Of a stretch of 64,000 bases of DNA, positions 1-10,495 are shown in pieces; position 1 is the first letter of the stretch, and every line of letters starts with the position of its first letter. The notes below the pieces were generated by a model. The model ran no database searches. It saw only the letters and a program-made list of their open reading frames with translations, and was not told where the DNA came from. The translations under genes were made by a program, and so were the position numbers. Source of the DNA: Paracyclopina nana (lineage: Eukaryota > Arthropoda > Copepoda > Cyclopoida > Cyclopettidae); NCBI GenBank assembly GCA_019096065.1, contig JAGUCH010000001.1, forward strand, positions 17,696,001 through 17,760,000. The letters are read 5' to 3'.

Positions 1-354
1 CTCAAGTGACGTATCAGTGATGGAAGCGTGCGGGCTAATCTCTCGCTTTTTAAACAGAGCTCCCAGATAAGTTCTGGTTACTTTCAAAAAGCATGCAATT
101 TAGGCACTTTTTGCTAATTCAAGTAAATTCGGGAACTTTTTGTTAGTAAAATACCCAGAATTCTAATAAAATTTCGTCTTTAAGCCTAGTTAGCCTACCA
201 CAGCTCAGTCTAGTCAGACTATGCACTAAAGTAAAGCAGCGATAAGAACTCACCTTATGGCATGAAAAGTCCTCAGAGTGATCAGCAAGGTTAGTGTGAT
301 TATTGCGGTTAATTGCGTAAGCGCATTTCCAAGTAAGTTGATTGTTGACAAGCG
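1..354. other. Non-coding left edge
   Basis: No convincing reading frame, splice pattern or RNA gene is visible on either strand. The window starts mid-sequence, so this could be intergenic or intronic sequence of a gene lying to the left. Confidence 0.4.
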
Positions 355-822
355 AATTTTCGTAATTTCCAGAGACTTATATAGAAAGAGAAGTGCTACT
401 TCTTGCATTCTCACTGCACGCGAGCGCGCGCCAAGTACTACAAGAGATTTTTAAAACGTTTGGGTCAGCTGTTCTAATAAAATAGTCAGTGGGCTGTATT
501 GACTCAGAAAGGAAAACACCAACTGGTACCTCTGTTTTACAACTTTTGATTCCTAATGGTTGGGAAAATATTTATAAAAAACAAAAGATAGCCCTAACAA
601 AATTGAGCATCTCGTAAAATAGGACTATTTTGGCTAAGTTGACTCATTAAGGAATTATTAGCAACCAAAAGTCGGCCACAGCCCAAATTCAGGCAGCCGC
701 GACCAAAATTCCATTGTAGTCTCTTTTGCAGCGTGCAGCAGATCTGCAAACGCACCCCTTTAAGCCTCGCCCAGTAGCACTTCTCTTGTTATATAAGTCT
801 CTGGTAATTTCGTCATTTTCGT
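355..822. repeat. Foldback/MITE-like element with ~40 bp inverted repeats
   Basis: The stretch at 361-400 (containing CCAGAGACTTATATA) is matched in inverse orientation at 773-812 (TATATAAGTCTCTGG), and the similarity reaches a few bases further out on both sides. The roughly 370 bp between the arms holds no reading frame of note. This is the structure of a small non-autonomous DNA element. I could not fix a target-site duplication. Confidence 0.55.
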
Positions 823-1122
823 GTCATAATTTTGAAAATAACAAAGGATCAAAAATATGCCTCGAGCCAACATTGCCTTATATCAGTTTCGTTAGAAGAT
901 ATTAAAAATCATGCTTACTGTCTATTATCGATATTTAAGTAATTCTTACGCAAGTCAAGTAATAAGTTATTGTCATTTTATCTTAAAAATATATTCAAAG
1001 TTGGCGGGTTTTAAAAGTCAAGTGTGCCTTATAAAAGACCGGACGGTTTACACTTTTCGCGGAAAAATCAAATCTTACTTATGTAAACAAAACAAAAGAT
1101 TTTGACATTTTCATAAGTGAAG

Positions 1123-2221
1123 ATGATTCCTAGAACCTTTTTAAGGATGAGACCGCTGATTTTGAGCTTTGCAAGGTCGAATTACGTGCAAGGCCAAAGT
1201 CCAGAGCGTGGCATTCGCGAATATTTCTACTTTGTCGACCACCAGGGCATGGTAAAAATTGTTATTTTGGCAAAAATCAGCATATATCAGATTAATTCTT
1301 TTTTAGCTCTTCATGGATGATGCTCGAATGAAGAATTTCACCTCTTGCTTCAAAGAGTTGCAATTTCTCAAGTTTTTCTTCTCGAGGCTCAAGAAAAATG
1401 ACACGAATCGATACGGCCAAGATTTCCCATATTTGTCTCTCTGTGGCAAAGAGCGGAATTTCGTCCGTTGCGAGGATTTGCCCATCGTCTTCACTCATTT
1501 GCTCCACGACAGGTTGATCTTTTATATATTACATAGTTATATGTGCAATAATTCTTTTTAGTGAGTCCGAGCTTCCTTTGCTGTCACACAATCATGGCTC
1601 CAAGTTTCTCACTGTGCAATTCCAGCCTGAAATGATTTGCATGGTGCCGGAAACTGGGCGAATTTACCACCCGGCTGCCCAAAAAGTCGGCGGAATCGGC
1701 CTCATCTCGGACAAATTGGGCATAGCTTGGACCGCAGTAAGGAAAAAAAAGTTATACTATATTGATGATCATTCGCAAGTTTTCAGGAAAAGCGTTTCGT
1801 GTTTGAGAATGGCGAGGAAAATCCGCCCACAAAGTTCATATGGAACGACCAAGAATTTCCTTTACACAATGACTTGGCCCAAAAAATGCATCAAAGGCCG
1901 ATTTCGAGCAATTTGACAACTTCTCCTGTGAAAGTCAAAGAAGATGTGGTTCACGATTTTTCGTCCAGGGAATTTGTGATCCAATTGGAGGACAACTCCA
2001 AAGCGTACATAAAATACGAGTTTCTGAGTGAGAAGCGGATCTTGCTGCAAACCACCCAAGTTCCATCTAGTCATAAAAAGCAGGGATTGGGCCGAAAGCT
2101 CGCGGAATTCGCACTGGATTTTTGCGTTGAAAATGGGCTCGAGTTCAAGAATGCCTGTTGGTACATTGACGACTTTTTGGCCAAGAACCCCTCGAAGAAG
2201 TACAAGAGACTGCAGAAATAA
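1123..2221 (+). CDS. UPF0598 (C8orf82-like) protein fused to a NATD1-type GNAT domain
   Basis: Four exons join in frame: 1123-1251, 1307-1512, 1562-1736 and 1787-2221, with GT..AG introns of 49-55 bp, giving 314 residues. Residues 1 to about 190 match the UPF0598 family as I remember it (YVQGQSPE near residue 23, DDARMKNFTSCFK across the exon 1/2 join, LSLCGKERNFVRC, GRIYHPA). The last ~90 residues look like a short GCN5-related acetyltransferase of the NATD1/YjdJ type: a Q/RxxGxG-like acetyl-CoA loop at KKQGLGRKL, followed by the CWYIDDFL segment. Both parts sit in one uninterrupted last exon, so the fusion does not depend on splice prediction. The first ATG is 1123; the N-terminus is basic with no acidic residue in the first 20, so mitochondrial targeting is plausible. 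Substrate unknown. Confidence 0.85.
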
Positions 2222-2789
2222 TAATTAATAGAGAAGAAAAAGCCAGATTTATTTTCTTCATTCATTCTTGAACACTTGCAAGTTCAGTCTCATGATAATA
2301 TTTGATCAATCTTTTGGGTTGACAATCAGACTTATTATTTTTATAATTTTTCTACCTTTAAATTTTTGTCTTTAGAGAGAAGCAACTTTTGAAGAAGAAA
2401 GTTTTGAGGGCGTGCAGTTTACTCTATGAACTACTACTAGAAAGTTGGGTGTGTCTTGAAGACTAATAATGATGATGAATGTACGACAATTCAGGCAAAT
2501 TAAGGTTGTTGTTCAGAAAATGCTCTTTCTCTTGTCAGTGCGTCGTTCCACTGAGCTTCAGTCTTACGATTACTTGGATAACCAGTCTGTTTCTTCAGCA
2601 AGTCGTTGTTCATCACGCTTTCATTTTCAGTTGGCTGCTCTGTAGAGGATTTTTTTACAAAGGGCGCTCACCCTTTGATTCACCAGGCTTCACTCGGCAT
2701 ACGATTTTAGGGGATGTCAATGCCGTCAAAGTCATGCCAATACCATGTCACTCTCAATTTGTAACCACAGCTCAATTATTGACTTTTAG
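2222..2789. other. Intergenic, no gene seen
   Basis: This lies between the acetyltransferase-fusion gene and the tandem array derived from the neighbouring zinc-finger gene. The open frame at 2479-2805 has no recognisable protein features, and its right part runs into the decayed array. A further, very degenerate array unit may lie at about 2630-2790. Confidence 0.4.
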
Positions 2790-3491
2790 GTTAGGTCTAC
2801 AATAGTGGGACGACATTAAGGTTTTTGATACCTTGGTCAGCAGGGGCCAAGATCATCAATGAATTGGGTGTCAGGAAAGGGATTAGGCGTCATTGGTATA
2901 CAGAGACAATTTTGTTGTGTACGCTGACCATGACAAATAGACGACATGTATCCTGTTCACGAAATGAACTACATGTGTGGGACAACAATGAGGTTTGTGA
3001 TGTCTTTGTCAGCAGCGGCCAAGATCATGGCCTCGTCGAATTGGGTATCAGGAAAGGGATTGGCGTCATAGGTATCAGAGACAATTTTGTTGTGCAGGCT
3101 GACCATGACCAATACATAAAATCGATCCTGTTCAAGAAATGATATTTATGTGATCGGGACAAAATGGTGTGTGATGTCTTCATCAACAATGGCCAAAATC
3201 ATGACCTTGTTGAATCTGGTGTCAGGAGAGCCATTGCATGGTTGGTATCAAAACAGTTTGGTTTTGAATGCTGACCATGGCAAATAGAAGACATGTATCC
3301 TGTTCATGAAATGAACTACATGAGTTGGACAGCTACAAGGTATGTGATGTCTTTGTCAGTAGCGGCCAAGATCATGGCCTTGTCGAATTGGGCATCAGGA
3401 AAGGGGTTAGCGTTGTAGGTATCAGAGACAGTTTTGTTTTGTATGCTTTGTATACTGACCATGGCAAATAGACGACTGTTCAAGAAATGAA
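2790..3491. repeat. Tandem ~172-176 bp decayed copies of the 3' coding end of the BTB zinc-finger gene
   Basis: Four degenerate units start near 2790, 2965, 3137 and 3313, and the functional copy follows at 3491-3660. Each repeats the string GTTTGTGATGTCTT..GTCAG and CAAGATCATG.CCT.GT, and most carry GAATTGGGTATCAGG. These are the reverse complement of the last coding codons of the zinc-finger gene (…LAATDEDITN…). The array therefore lies in the 3' flank of that minus-strand gene. Units at 2965 and 3313 are the best preserved and 3137 is the most diverged. Confidence 0.8.
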
Positions 3492-5872
3492 CTACATGAG
3501 TGGGACGACAACGAGGTTTGTGATGTCTTCGTCAGTAGCGGCCAAGATCATGGCCTCGTCGAATTGGGTATCAGGAAAGGGGTTGGCGTCGTAGGTATCA
3601 GAGACAGTTTTGTTGGGTGGGCTGACAGTGTTGAATGGGCTAGACGTTAGCAGAGAAGGAGCCACAGATGGTGTGGTCGTCACTGATATTGCAGGGCCGA
3701 AATCTGAGACAGCCAAAGTGACCACCGGTGTTGTGGTTGAGACCACATCAGTTTTTTCCTCTTCCGCCTCATCGGGGTGGTACTTTTTGACATGCTCGAC
3801 ATACTTGTCCGACCTGAGCGACTTGAAGATGCACGAGTTGACCTTGCATCGATAAATGGTGGCATTGGTGTCGTGTTGGCGAGCATGTCGTCGCATGTTC
3901 TTGGCCAGGCTGAAGGAGCGGCCACAAATTTCGCACTGGTGAGGCTTCTCCTTGGAATGGGTCAGTTTGTGCTGGACCAAATTGGACTTGCGAGTCGTCT
4001 GCAAAAATCCGGAATGAAAAAATTGGAAAAAAAAATACCTTAAATTAAGTGGTCGTCACCTGAAAGGTGCAGCTTTTGACGTCGCAGCGCATCAAGTTGC
4101 CGCTGTGCATGCGGTTGTGGAACCTGAAGGTGGAGACGTGCGAGGTGGAGAATCCGCACTCCTGACACAAGAACTTCTTCACGGCCGAGTGGACGACGGC
4201 GTGGGCCGTCAAAGCGTGCTTCCACTTGAAGGCTTTGCCGCACTCCTTGCACTCGAAGGGCGCCTCCGAGGAGTGCTTGGGCAAATGCTTCTCCCACTTT
4301 TTCCGCGTCGAGAACCTCAGGTCGCACACCACGCAAAAGTACGGCTGCTCCGGATTGGCCGCATGCTTGCCTGAAAAATCAATTATCATTATAGATCGGG
4401 GTGGACTTGGGGGCCAAAATAGGCGCCCAAATAAGCATATTTTACGAAAAGCTATTCTCTTTTTTGCTCTGAGTTCACCGAGAATTGTGCGCACTTTGAA
4501 ATCAAAAGTTGGTGTAACAAATGCAAGAAATATAGGGCCTTGTTTCATCGCAAAAAAAACAACTCTAAGATTGGTTTGTTTTCAAATTCTTCCAAAAAAG
4601 GCCAAATTAACAGGCAATATTATGGGAGAAGTGAAAACAGCTTTTTCCAGCCTTGAATACCTGACAATCGGTTTTGAATCCAAATTTCAAAAAATACATT
4701 TCATCAACGCATTGAATAAAAAAGGTTTCTCTTGAATTTGTTAGAACCTGTGAGCCATATACCGTCTGACCGTTCAAAATTGGACGGTGCGGGAATCTAA
4801 AGTTTGTGTTACGAATTGATGAATTTTGTGGCTTAATGGGTATCGTTGGAAAGCTTGAACCTTTGGACATCTTTTTTGTTTTCCGACAAAATGTAAAATA
4901 TTAACATTAATTCCGCGTGACAGCAAAAAATAAATTACGCATCAGTTTTTTCGTGACAATTTTCTGCATTGCCTTGGGAAAATTTGAATTTTCCCGGTGT
5001 TTTCCTCTTTCGATTGATTTTTTCTACTTTTACAAAAACGATATCATTTAAAAGTCCTATATTTTTTGAATATGCGACAAAAAGTTTCGATTCCCGTACC
5101 GTTCATTTTTGAACAGTCAGACTGTAAGTGTACCTATGTGAGCCTCGGCGTCTCGCTGCGAGTCCCCCTCGTGTCCGCATATGGAGCAGACCGTTTCTCC
5201 GTGGCGCACGTCCACGAGGTGGTTGGCCAGGCCCTGGACCCTGGTGAAGAGCTTGCCGCAGGTGTAGCAGGTGAGCTTGCGCGAGCACTTGAGCTTGGTG
5301 TGCGCCAAGAACTCCTCCCTCGAGACGAAGAGCATGTTGCACACCGGGCAAATGCTCAGGTCCATCGAGGCCTCGGCCTCATTGTTATTATTATTATTAT
5401 TAGAGGACGTGACCAGCTGCTGCGTGGGAATAATGGGCTTGGCCTTGACAAAGGGCAGCTGGAGCTGGAGGCCTTCGTAGGCCGAGGCCAAAAGGCTGTC
5501 CGTACCCGCGTCCGGACTCACCACCTGGACGCCCGTGTACAGCGAGTCGACCACGACCGGCATGAGATCCTCGATGCCGCGGAACAACTTGCTCAAGTCG
5601 AGGAAGGCCTGGAAGGATTATTGTAATTTTTGATCAATGAAAAAGAAGTAAATTAAGACCTGCTCCATCGGTGACTTTTCGCTCCGCAGCAGCAGCTTTT
5701 CTTCGCAGAACTTGGAGGCCGAGGCGAGGACGGCGGAGTGGGCGTGCGTGGTCACCCCGCATCCCGACCGGACGACCACGTCGCACAGACCCCGCTGCGG
5801 CCCCACCAACCGCGACCGCCGCTGCGCGTTCAGCGCCGCGACGAGAGCCTCGGAAAACGTCAAATTCGCCAT
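3492..5872 (-). CDS. BTB domain C2H2 zinc-finger protein (nine fingers)
   Basis: Four exons on the minus strand, 5872-5660, 5608-5134, 4370-4060 and 3998-3492, join in frame to 501 residues. Residues ~1-110 form a BTB/POZ-like dimerisation fold split by the first intron (LCDVVV, THAHSAVLASASKF, then SLYTGVQV). A poly-Asn run from an ATT/TTA trinucleotide repeat (5386-5402) follows. Nine C2H2 fingers come next: three in exon 2 (the third spans the join into exon 3), three in exon 3, one across the exon 3/4 join (CDVKSCTFQ joined to TTRKSN), and two in exon 4. The tail is acidic and S/T-rich. This is the architecture of a sequence-specific nuclear transcription factor; no particular orthologue is claimed. 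Intron 2 (763 bp) is the largest and holds nothing recognisable. Confidence 0.88.
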
Positions 5873-6290
5873 CGTGTTGTTGTCGCCATTCGAGGCCGTT
5901 GACCTCAGTGTGTAATGTGTCTGGGTTCACTAAGAAGGCCTTGCAACCTTCGGAAAGTTGGGCGAGATCGGCGGCAAAGGCCAGGCTTTCCCTCTTTCAC
6001 TTCCTATCAGGCATTCCAAGTACTATCGGCCTTTGTTTTCCTTCAGCTTCAACGGATCGAAAAAGTGACCCGAGCTTCCGAATAAATGCTTTAATATGAG
6101 TAAATTATCATTATTTAACTATTCTTCTGGAACTAGAAAAGGAACTATTGATTTTGTTGATTCCAAAATTACTCATATTTTTAAAGGTTTGGTATTTGAC
6201 GGATTTTTTGGTTTTATTGATTTATCTAAAACGCCCTAAATTTCTTTAACGAGTTTCATACGAAAGGTCTCCTTATTTTTTCGAGGTGTA
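5873..6290. other. Upstream/intergenic region of the zinc-finger gene
   Basis: GC-rich just upstream of the minus-strand start at 5872, then AT-rich. It presumably holds the promoter and 5' leader of the zinc-finger gene, but I see no clear core promoter element and no further gene. Confidence 0.35.
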
Positions 6291-6294
6291 TCTG

Positions 6295-7325
6295 GCTCAG
6301 GCCCGAGCCCGAAAGCCCGATACCAATTTCTAGCCCGAACTAAATAAGACCCTAGCCCGACTCGGGCCGATATTATTAAAGCCCGAAAAAGCCCGAAGTT
6401 GCCCGAATGACAATTTTTTAAATCAAAAAAACTTCTTCAAAATCAGAAAAACTATTGCTTTCGATTATGAGCAAAACACTGAGATTGATTGTTAAGTTTT
6501 CCTGCATTTGCACATCCTTCTGTAATATAGGTGAATTTCATAACAAAAGTGATTATTATTCAGATTTTTCCAGAAAAATTGTCAATTTCATCTCGGCCCG
6601 AAAAGCCCGTAACAATTTTTGACTTGCCCGAAAAAGCCCGAAGCCGGAAAAAAAAGTTCAGGCCCGAATCTCTTTTATCACATCAACCTGAGGGCTATTG
6701 CAACCCAGAAAAAATTGCCCACCTAAAATATATACATGTTCTGAAAGCTTATGGTATGGGGGTTCATTTGGTAGTAATTTTAAAATCCTGGCCTAGCGCT
6801 TCCCATAACATAAAATTTTAAAAAACTTCTAGCGCCGAAAGCACTGACTCAATCGGATTTTGTATGTTAACAAACCCCCACTAGAATCACAAGATCTATA
6901 TTTCTTTACTTTATAAGAAAATTGCTAGAATGCCCTGGAATCGAGATATTGTGGTCGGATCATGCACTGATGAATTCATGCCATTTGACAAAGAAGAAAC
7001 CTGCCACCACTGTATCTCGATTCCAGGGCATCCTAGCAATTTTCTTATGAAATAAAGAAAGATAGATCTTGCAATTTTATTGGGGGTATTATAAGAGGCA
7101 AAATCCGACCAAGTCAATATTTTCGACGCTAGAAGTTTTTTAAAATTTTATGTTATGGGAAGCGCTAGGCCAGGATTTTAAAATTACTACCAAACGAACC
7201 CCCAGAGCATAAGCTTTCAGAATATGTGTATATTTTAGGTGGGCAATTTTTTCTGGGTTACAATAGCCCTCAGGTTGATGTGTTTTAAAAAGCCCGAGCC
7301 CAACTTTTCTTGGCTCGAATCCCCC
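6295..7325. repeat. GCCCGA-rich dispersed repeat, split by a foldback element
   Basis: Repeated (A)nGCCCGA words occur at about 6300-6410 and 6596-6668 and resume at 7287-7325 (AAAAAGCCCGAGCCC). No reading frame is maintained. The 605-bp palindrome annotated separately interrupts this repeat. Confidence 0.6.
6678..7282. mobile_element. 605-bp foldback MITE with ~275-bp inverted arms
   Basis: The left arm starts at 6678 (CACATCAACCTGAGGGC) and runs to about 6955. The right arm runs from about 7004 to 7282 (GCCCTCAGGTTGATGTG) and is its near-perfect reverse complement, including CTAGCGCTTCCCATAAC against GTTATGGGAAGCGCTAG. Only ~45 bp in the centre is unpaired. TTTTA at 6673-6677 and at 7283-7287 is a probable 5-bp target-site duplication. 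There is no coding capacity, so it is non-autonomous. A transcript through it would form a long hairpin. Confidence 0.8.
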
Positions 7326-8535
7326 CCGATCTCTACATTTTTTGCCACTACATATGATGGGTCTAGCATATTCATTGCAACTCTGCGTGACTTATAAATA
7401 TTTCGATAACATACCATTTATAGTTATTCAACAATATTTGCTCTTTTGACAATCAATTTATAAATGTAAACATTTCATGGAAAGGTGTAAAAACAGCTAT
7501 TTGAAATTGAAATTGTAAGAAAAGAACAATCGAGTTTTTTATACACATTTTTAAAGAAGATTTTGCAATCCATTCTAACATTTGCTATTTTTTTAAAACA
7601 AGCTTCATTTGTATAGTCATATATTGAATGCATTTAAGGCGATTTTTTGCAGTAAGGAATCTCCAGGATGGCCGATCTGAAAGCTTTGCTTCTCGCACAA
7701 CAAGCATAGCAAGAAAAGCAACTAATATACACTTACAGGAACTGTCATTCCATGTGTCTTCAAATTCGAGGTTGCGCAAACAATTAGCAGCAACTTGCGA
7801 TCATTCCCAATTGCAGGAAAGCTATGAGAGTTTTTTAAGAGCTTTGTTCTGTAATAATGCTTTTCGGTGAAACGCCCACATTGAAATTAGTTTCACTTGG
7901 TGCATTTGCTGCAAACATTAGACATCTGTCATTAATTGAAGCTTTAAAAACTCTTTCTTACTCTCTGAAAACAATGCTTATTTTGAAGGATATGTAATGC
8001 AGTAATGTAGCAGCCTGTATTGTAAAAGTAGACCTCCGGCCGCAAGTTTTAGCTATATCTCCTGCGAAGAAGCATGTGGAGCGCTCGTAGCTACCTACGC
8101 TGGATTGGGACAAGTGCAACTTTTAGCTATAAAAGCGAGAGAGCTCTCCCCATAATCAATGCAAGCTGCAGTGATTCACCTGCAAAATAAATTACACCAA
8201 ACTGGCCTACATTCATCGAGTGTTTTTGAATAGAATACATTAATGAAATAAATACATAAAGATGAAATTCAAAATTTGGGAAATTCTTGAATTTGCAATT
8301 TGATAAAGTCTAAAAGACCACATTTCATTAGCTTGAATTATTGCATTTTTTAATTTGTGTTTTGCTAAGGAATGACTGCGTTTCTGCGCGCTCTGCGCCA
8401 AGTTTTGTGCATGATGACTTTCGGCGTGAGACCAAGACAACTGACTAACTTGAGCAGCGGATGCTTGAGCAGCAGCAGCACAAAAGTCAGCTTCGTTCAT
8501 TGCTTCATCCATGTTTTGCTGTTGAATTTCGCAAA
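7326..8535. other. Intergenic, no gene seen
   Basis: AT-rich sequence with several short open frames on both strands, none with recognisable domains or paired splice signals. It presumably contains the promoter of the downstream MARVEL gene. The frame at 8240-8542 on the minus strand overlaps that gene's first exon and is probably a shadow. Confidence 0.4.
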
Positions 8536-9973
8536 ATGCCAATTTCAGTGGAGCTCAAGTACGAGTATTTCCTCACTTGGGCAGGAAGAGTCAAACTCGT
8601 CGAGTTGGTAAGTGAAAAAAGTTAAACTTATTTTTTTATTATAAAAGTATCTAAATAAGAATGCACTTTCAATTAGTGTGTCAGCTTTCCTTTTCTGCTG
8701 CAATCTGATCTTGGCTTTTCCCCCTAGGTTTTGGCCCTTTTGTGCATGGCCTGTGCCGCCCCGGCCTACCACAGCACTCAACACTGGTTTCTGCTCGTGG
8801 TTGTCTGTGGATTTGTGGGCTCCCTGTTCTTCTCCCTCTACCATTTATGCCTGGATGTCTACCTGAAAAACGTCAATGTCGGATGGCTGCCAACTGTATT
8901 ATTACCCGTTTTTTATGCTTCTAATTATTCATCAACTTTTTGCCCCTAGGAATTTTGGTTCACTGCAGTTGCATCGTTTCTCTACTTCACTGCTTTCACT
9001 GCTCAATTGGCTGACTTCAGCGGAGTGACCGACGCGGAATTTCAGTATTGGTACGACGCCCAGGTGGCTGCAGGGGTAAGATTTGAATTTTCCCGCCAAA
9101 ACGGAACGCAACCTAATCAACAGAGGATTTTGTCAATTTATAACGCTAGATGGCGCCACTGTAATGCATTACAGCTGTTGACGCTAGAGCTCTAGTTGAC
9201 GCATGATAATTTGACCTAAAGTGGAAAAATTATAATTATTATATATTAGCCTTAAAAACTGCCAATTTTTGCATAGAATAGCCCAAAACACGCACGAAGC
9301 CAAGGCAAAAGTTTTTATTTTGTAGCGCCTAGCTCCAAACTTTCAAATTTTAAAATATATGTTTCAATTTTAGAGCTTCACCACTTCCCCCCTTTTTTCA
9401 GCTGGTTGGCCGGATATTTTCACAAAGTTGCAGGAATCAAACTTATGCTTCAATGACATTTTTTGATTTTTTTTTTAATGCTTCAAAGGGAAAGGCCATT
9501 TTTTGGCAAATTATAACTTATAAGCTGCGATGTAGCTGCCTCTGTAGTGAAAATACTACGCGGCTTTTAACGGGCGCGCTGACCGTCACCGTGCTACGCA
9601 ACCTTACAGATGTAAACAAATTCGCAGCGTTACGCACGCGACACAACCTTTATTCGTCACTCGCGTCTCAAAAACGCCACATCATGCAATCTAATGAAAA
9701 ATCCACTTCTGGCAATTTGGCCAAAAACGTCACACGATGCAAAGTCCAAAGATATGCACTAAAATAGGCTTGAGGACGAAAACAAAAACATGTTTTTTCT
9801 GCTTTTAATGCATTCTCAGGAATTCAAAAACAGCTGACAAATGCAGTGATTATCTCCTTTCGCAGGTGTTTGCGCTGTTCAACGATGTCGCCTACGTCAT
9901 TGGGACGTATTTCCTCTACTTGGACTGGAAAAGCAACCCCGCGGGCACCAATGCCCCACTGCCCTCCGTGTAA
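8536..9973 (+). CDS. Four-TM MARVEL-type membrane protein, copy 1
   Basis: Exons 8536-8607, 8728-8895, 8950-9075 and 9866-9973, all joined in phase 0, give 157 residues. Four hydrophobic segments lie at about residues 22-40 (ALLCMACAAPAY), 44-64 (HWFLLVVVCGFVGSLFFSLY), 81-100 (EFWFTAVASFLYFTAFTAQL) and 122-140. Size, a short N-terminus and the helix pattern fit the MARVEL family (CMTM/plasmolipin-like), which acts in membrane apposition and vesicle traffic. The next gene has the same exon plan, including an identical 126-nt exon 3, so the pair arose by tandem duplication. AATAAA follows the stop at about 9999. Intron 3 is long (790 bp) and AT-rich. Confidence 0.82.
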
Positions 9974-10403
9974 ACTGACGATGACAGCAGACGAAGAATA
10001 AAATTGAAATTATATGCACTCCGTTCCTGCTTACATCTTAATTTGATCCTCGTCACGTCAGCGTAATTTGGCACGAGGATTTTTGCCACACTGTGAAATC
10101 AAAATTCGGCATTCCCCACCTGCATCAAGTTTTATTGAAATTCCAAAGAAATGATGCAATTTCCGAAATTGATTTTTTTCAGGTTTTTCTTCCATTTACG
10201 AAATCAGGAATTGTTGAAAGCCAAAAGTGAATTTTCTAGCAAAAGTTTGAAAAAAGCAGCTAGAGCAATAAAATTTGAAAAATATCTATCTTCGAATAGG
10301 AGGTGAAGAAGCCATTTTTTTTGCTGGTGGGGCGCGCGCGCGGGGCCAAAGGGAGAAAGACACTTTGAAGGTTTCTCCAATAATAATGCATTGCTCTAGT
10401 TAG

Positions 10404-10409
10404 TCAGTT
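10404..10409 (+). promoter_or_regulatory. Possible initiator (TCAGTT) of MARVEL copy 2
   Basis: TCAGTT matches the arthropod initiator consensus TCAKTY and lies ~90 bp upstream of the ATG at 10496. No TATA box sits at the expected distance. Weak evidence from a short motif. Confidence 0.3.
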
Positions 10410-10495
10410 CGTGCAGGAGCATTAAAGACTTGAATTTGATTAGCGTGGACACAAAGGCTTTATTTTGCCAGTGATTTGAGAGGCATTTGGGCAAA

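Noticed and set aside
2479-3142. Two plus-strand open frames at 2479-2805 and 2825-3142
   Set aside because: The second lies in decayed antisense copies of the zinc-finger 3' exon; the first has no features of a gene.
5066-5626. Long plus-strand open frame antisense to the zinc-finger gene
   Set aside because: It is the shadow of the GC-rich exon 2; the minus strand has BTB and finger motifs joined by good splice sites.
8240-8542. Minus-strand frame of 100 codons overlapping MARVEL exon 1
   Set aside because: Ala/Gln/Ser-rich, but no domain or splice support, and it overlaps the start of a well-supported gene.
9453-9767. 104-codon frame in intron 3 of MARVEL copy 1
   Set aside because: Non-coding composition, lies inside an intron, no motif.
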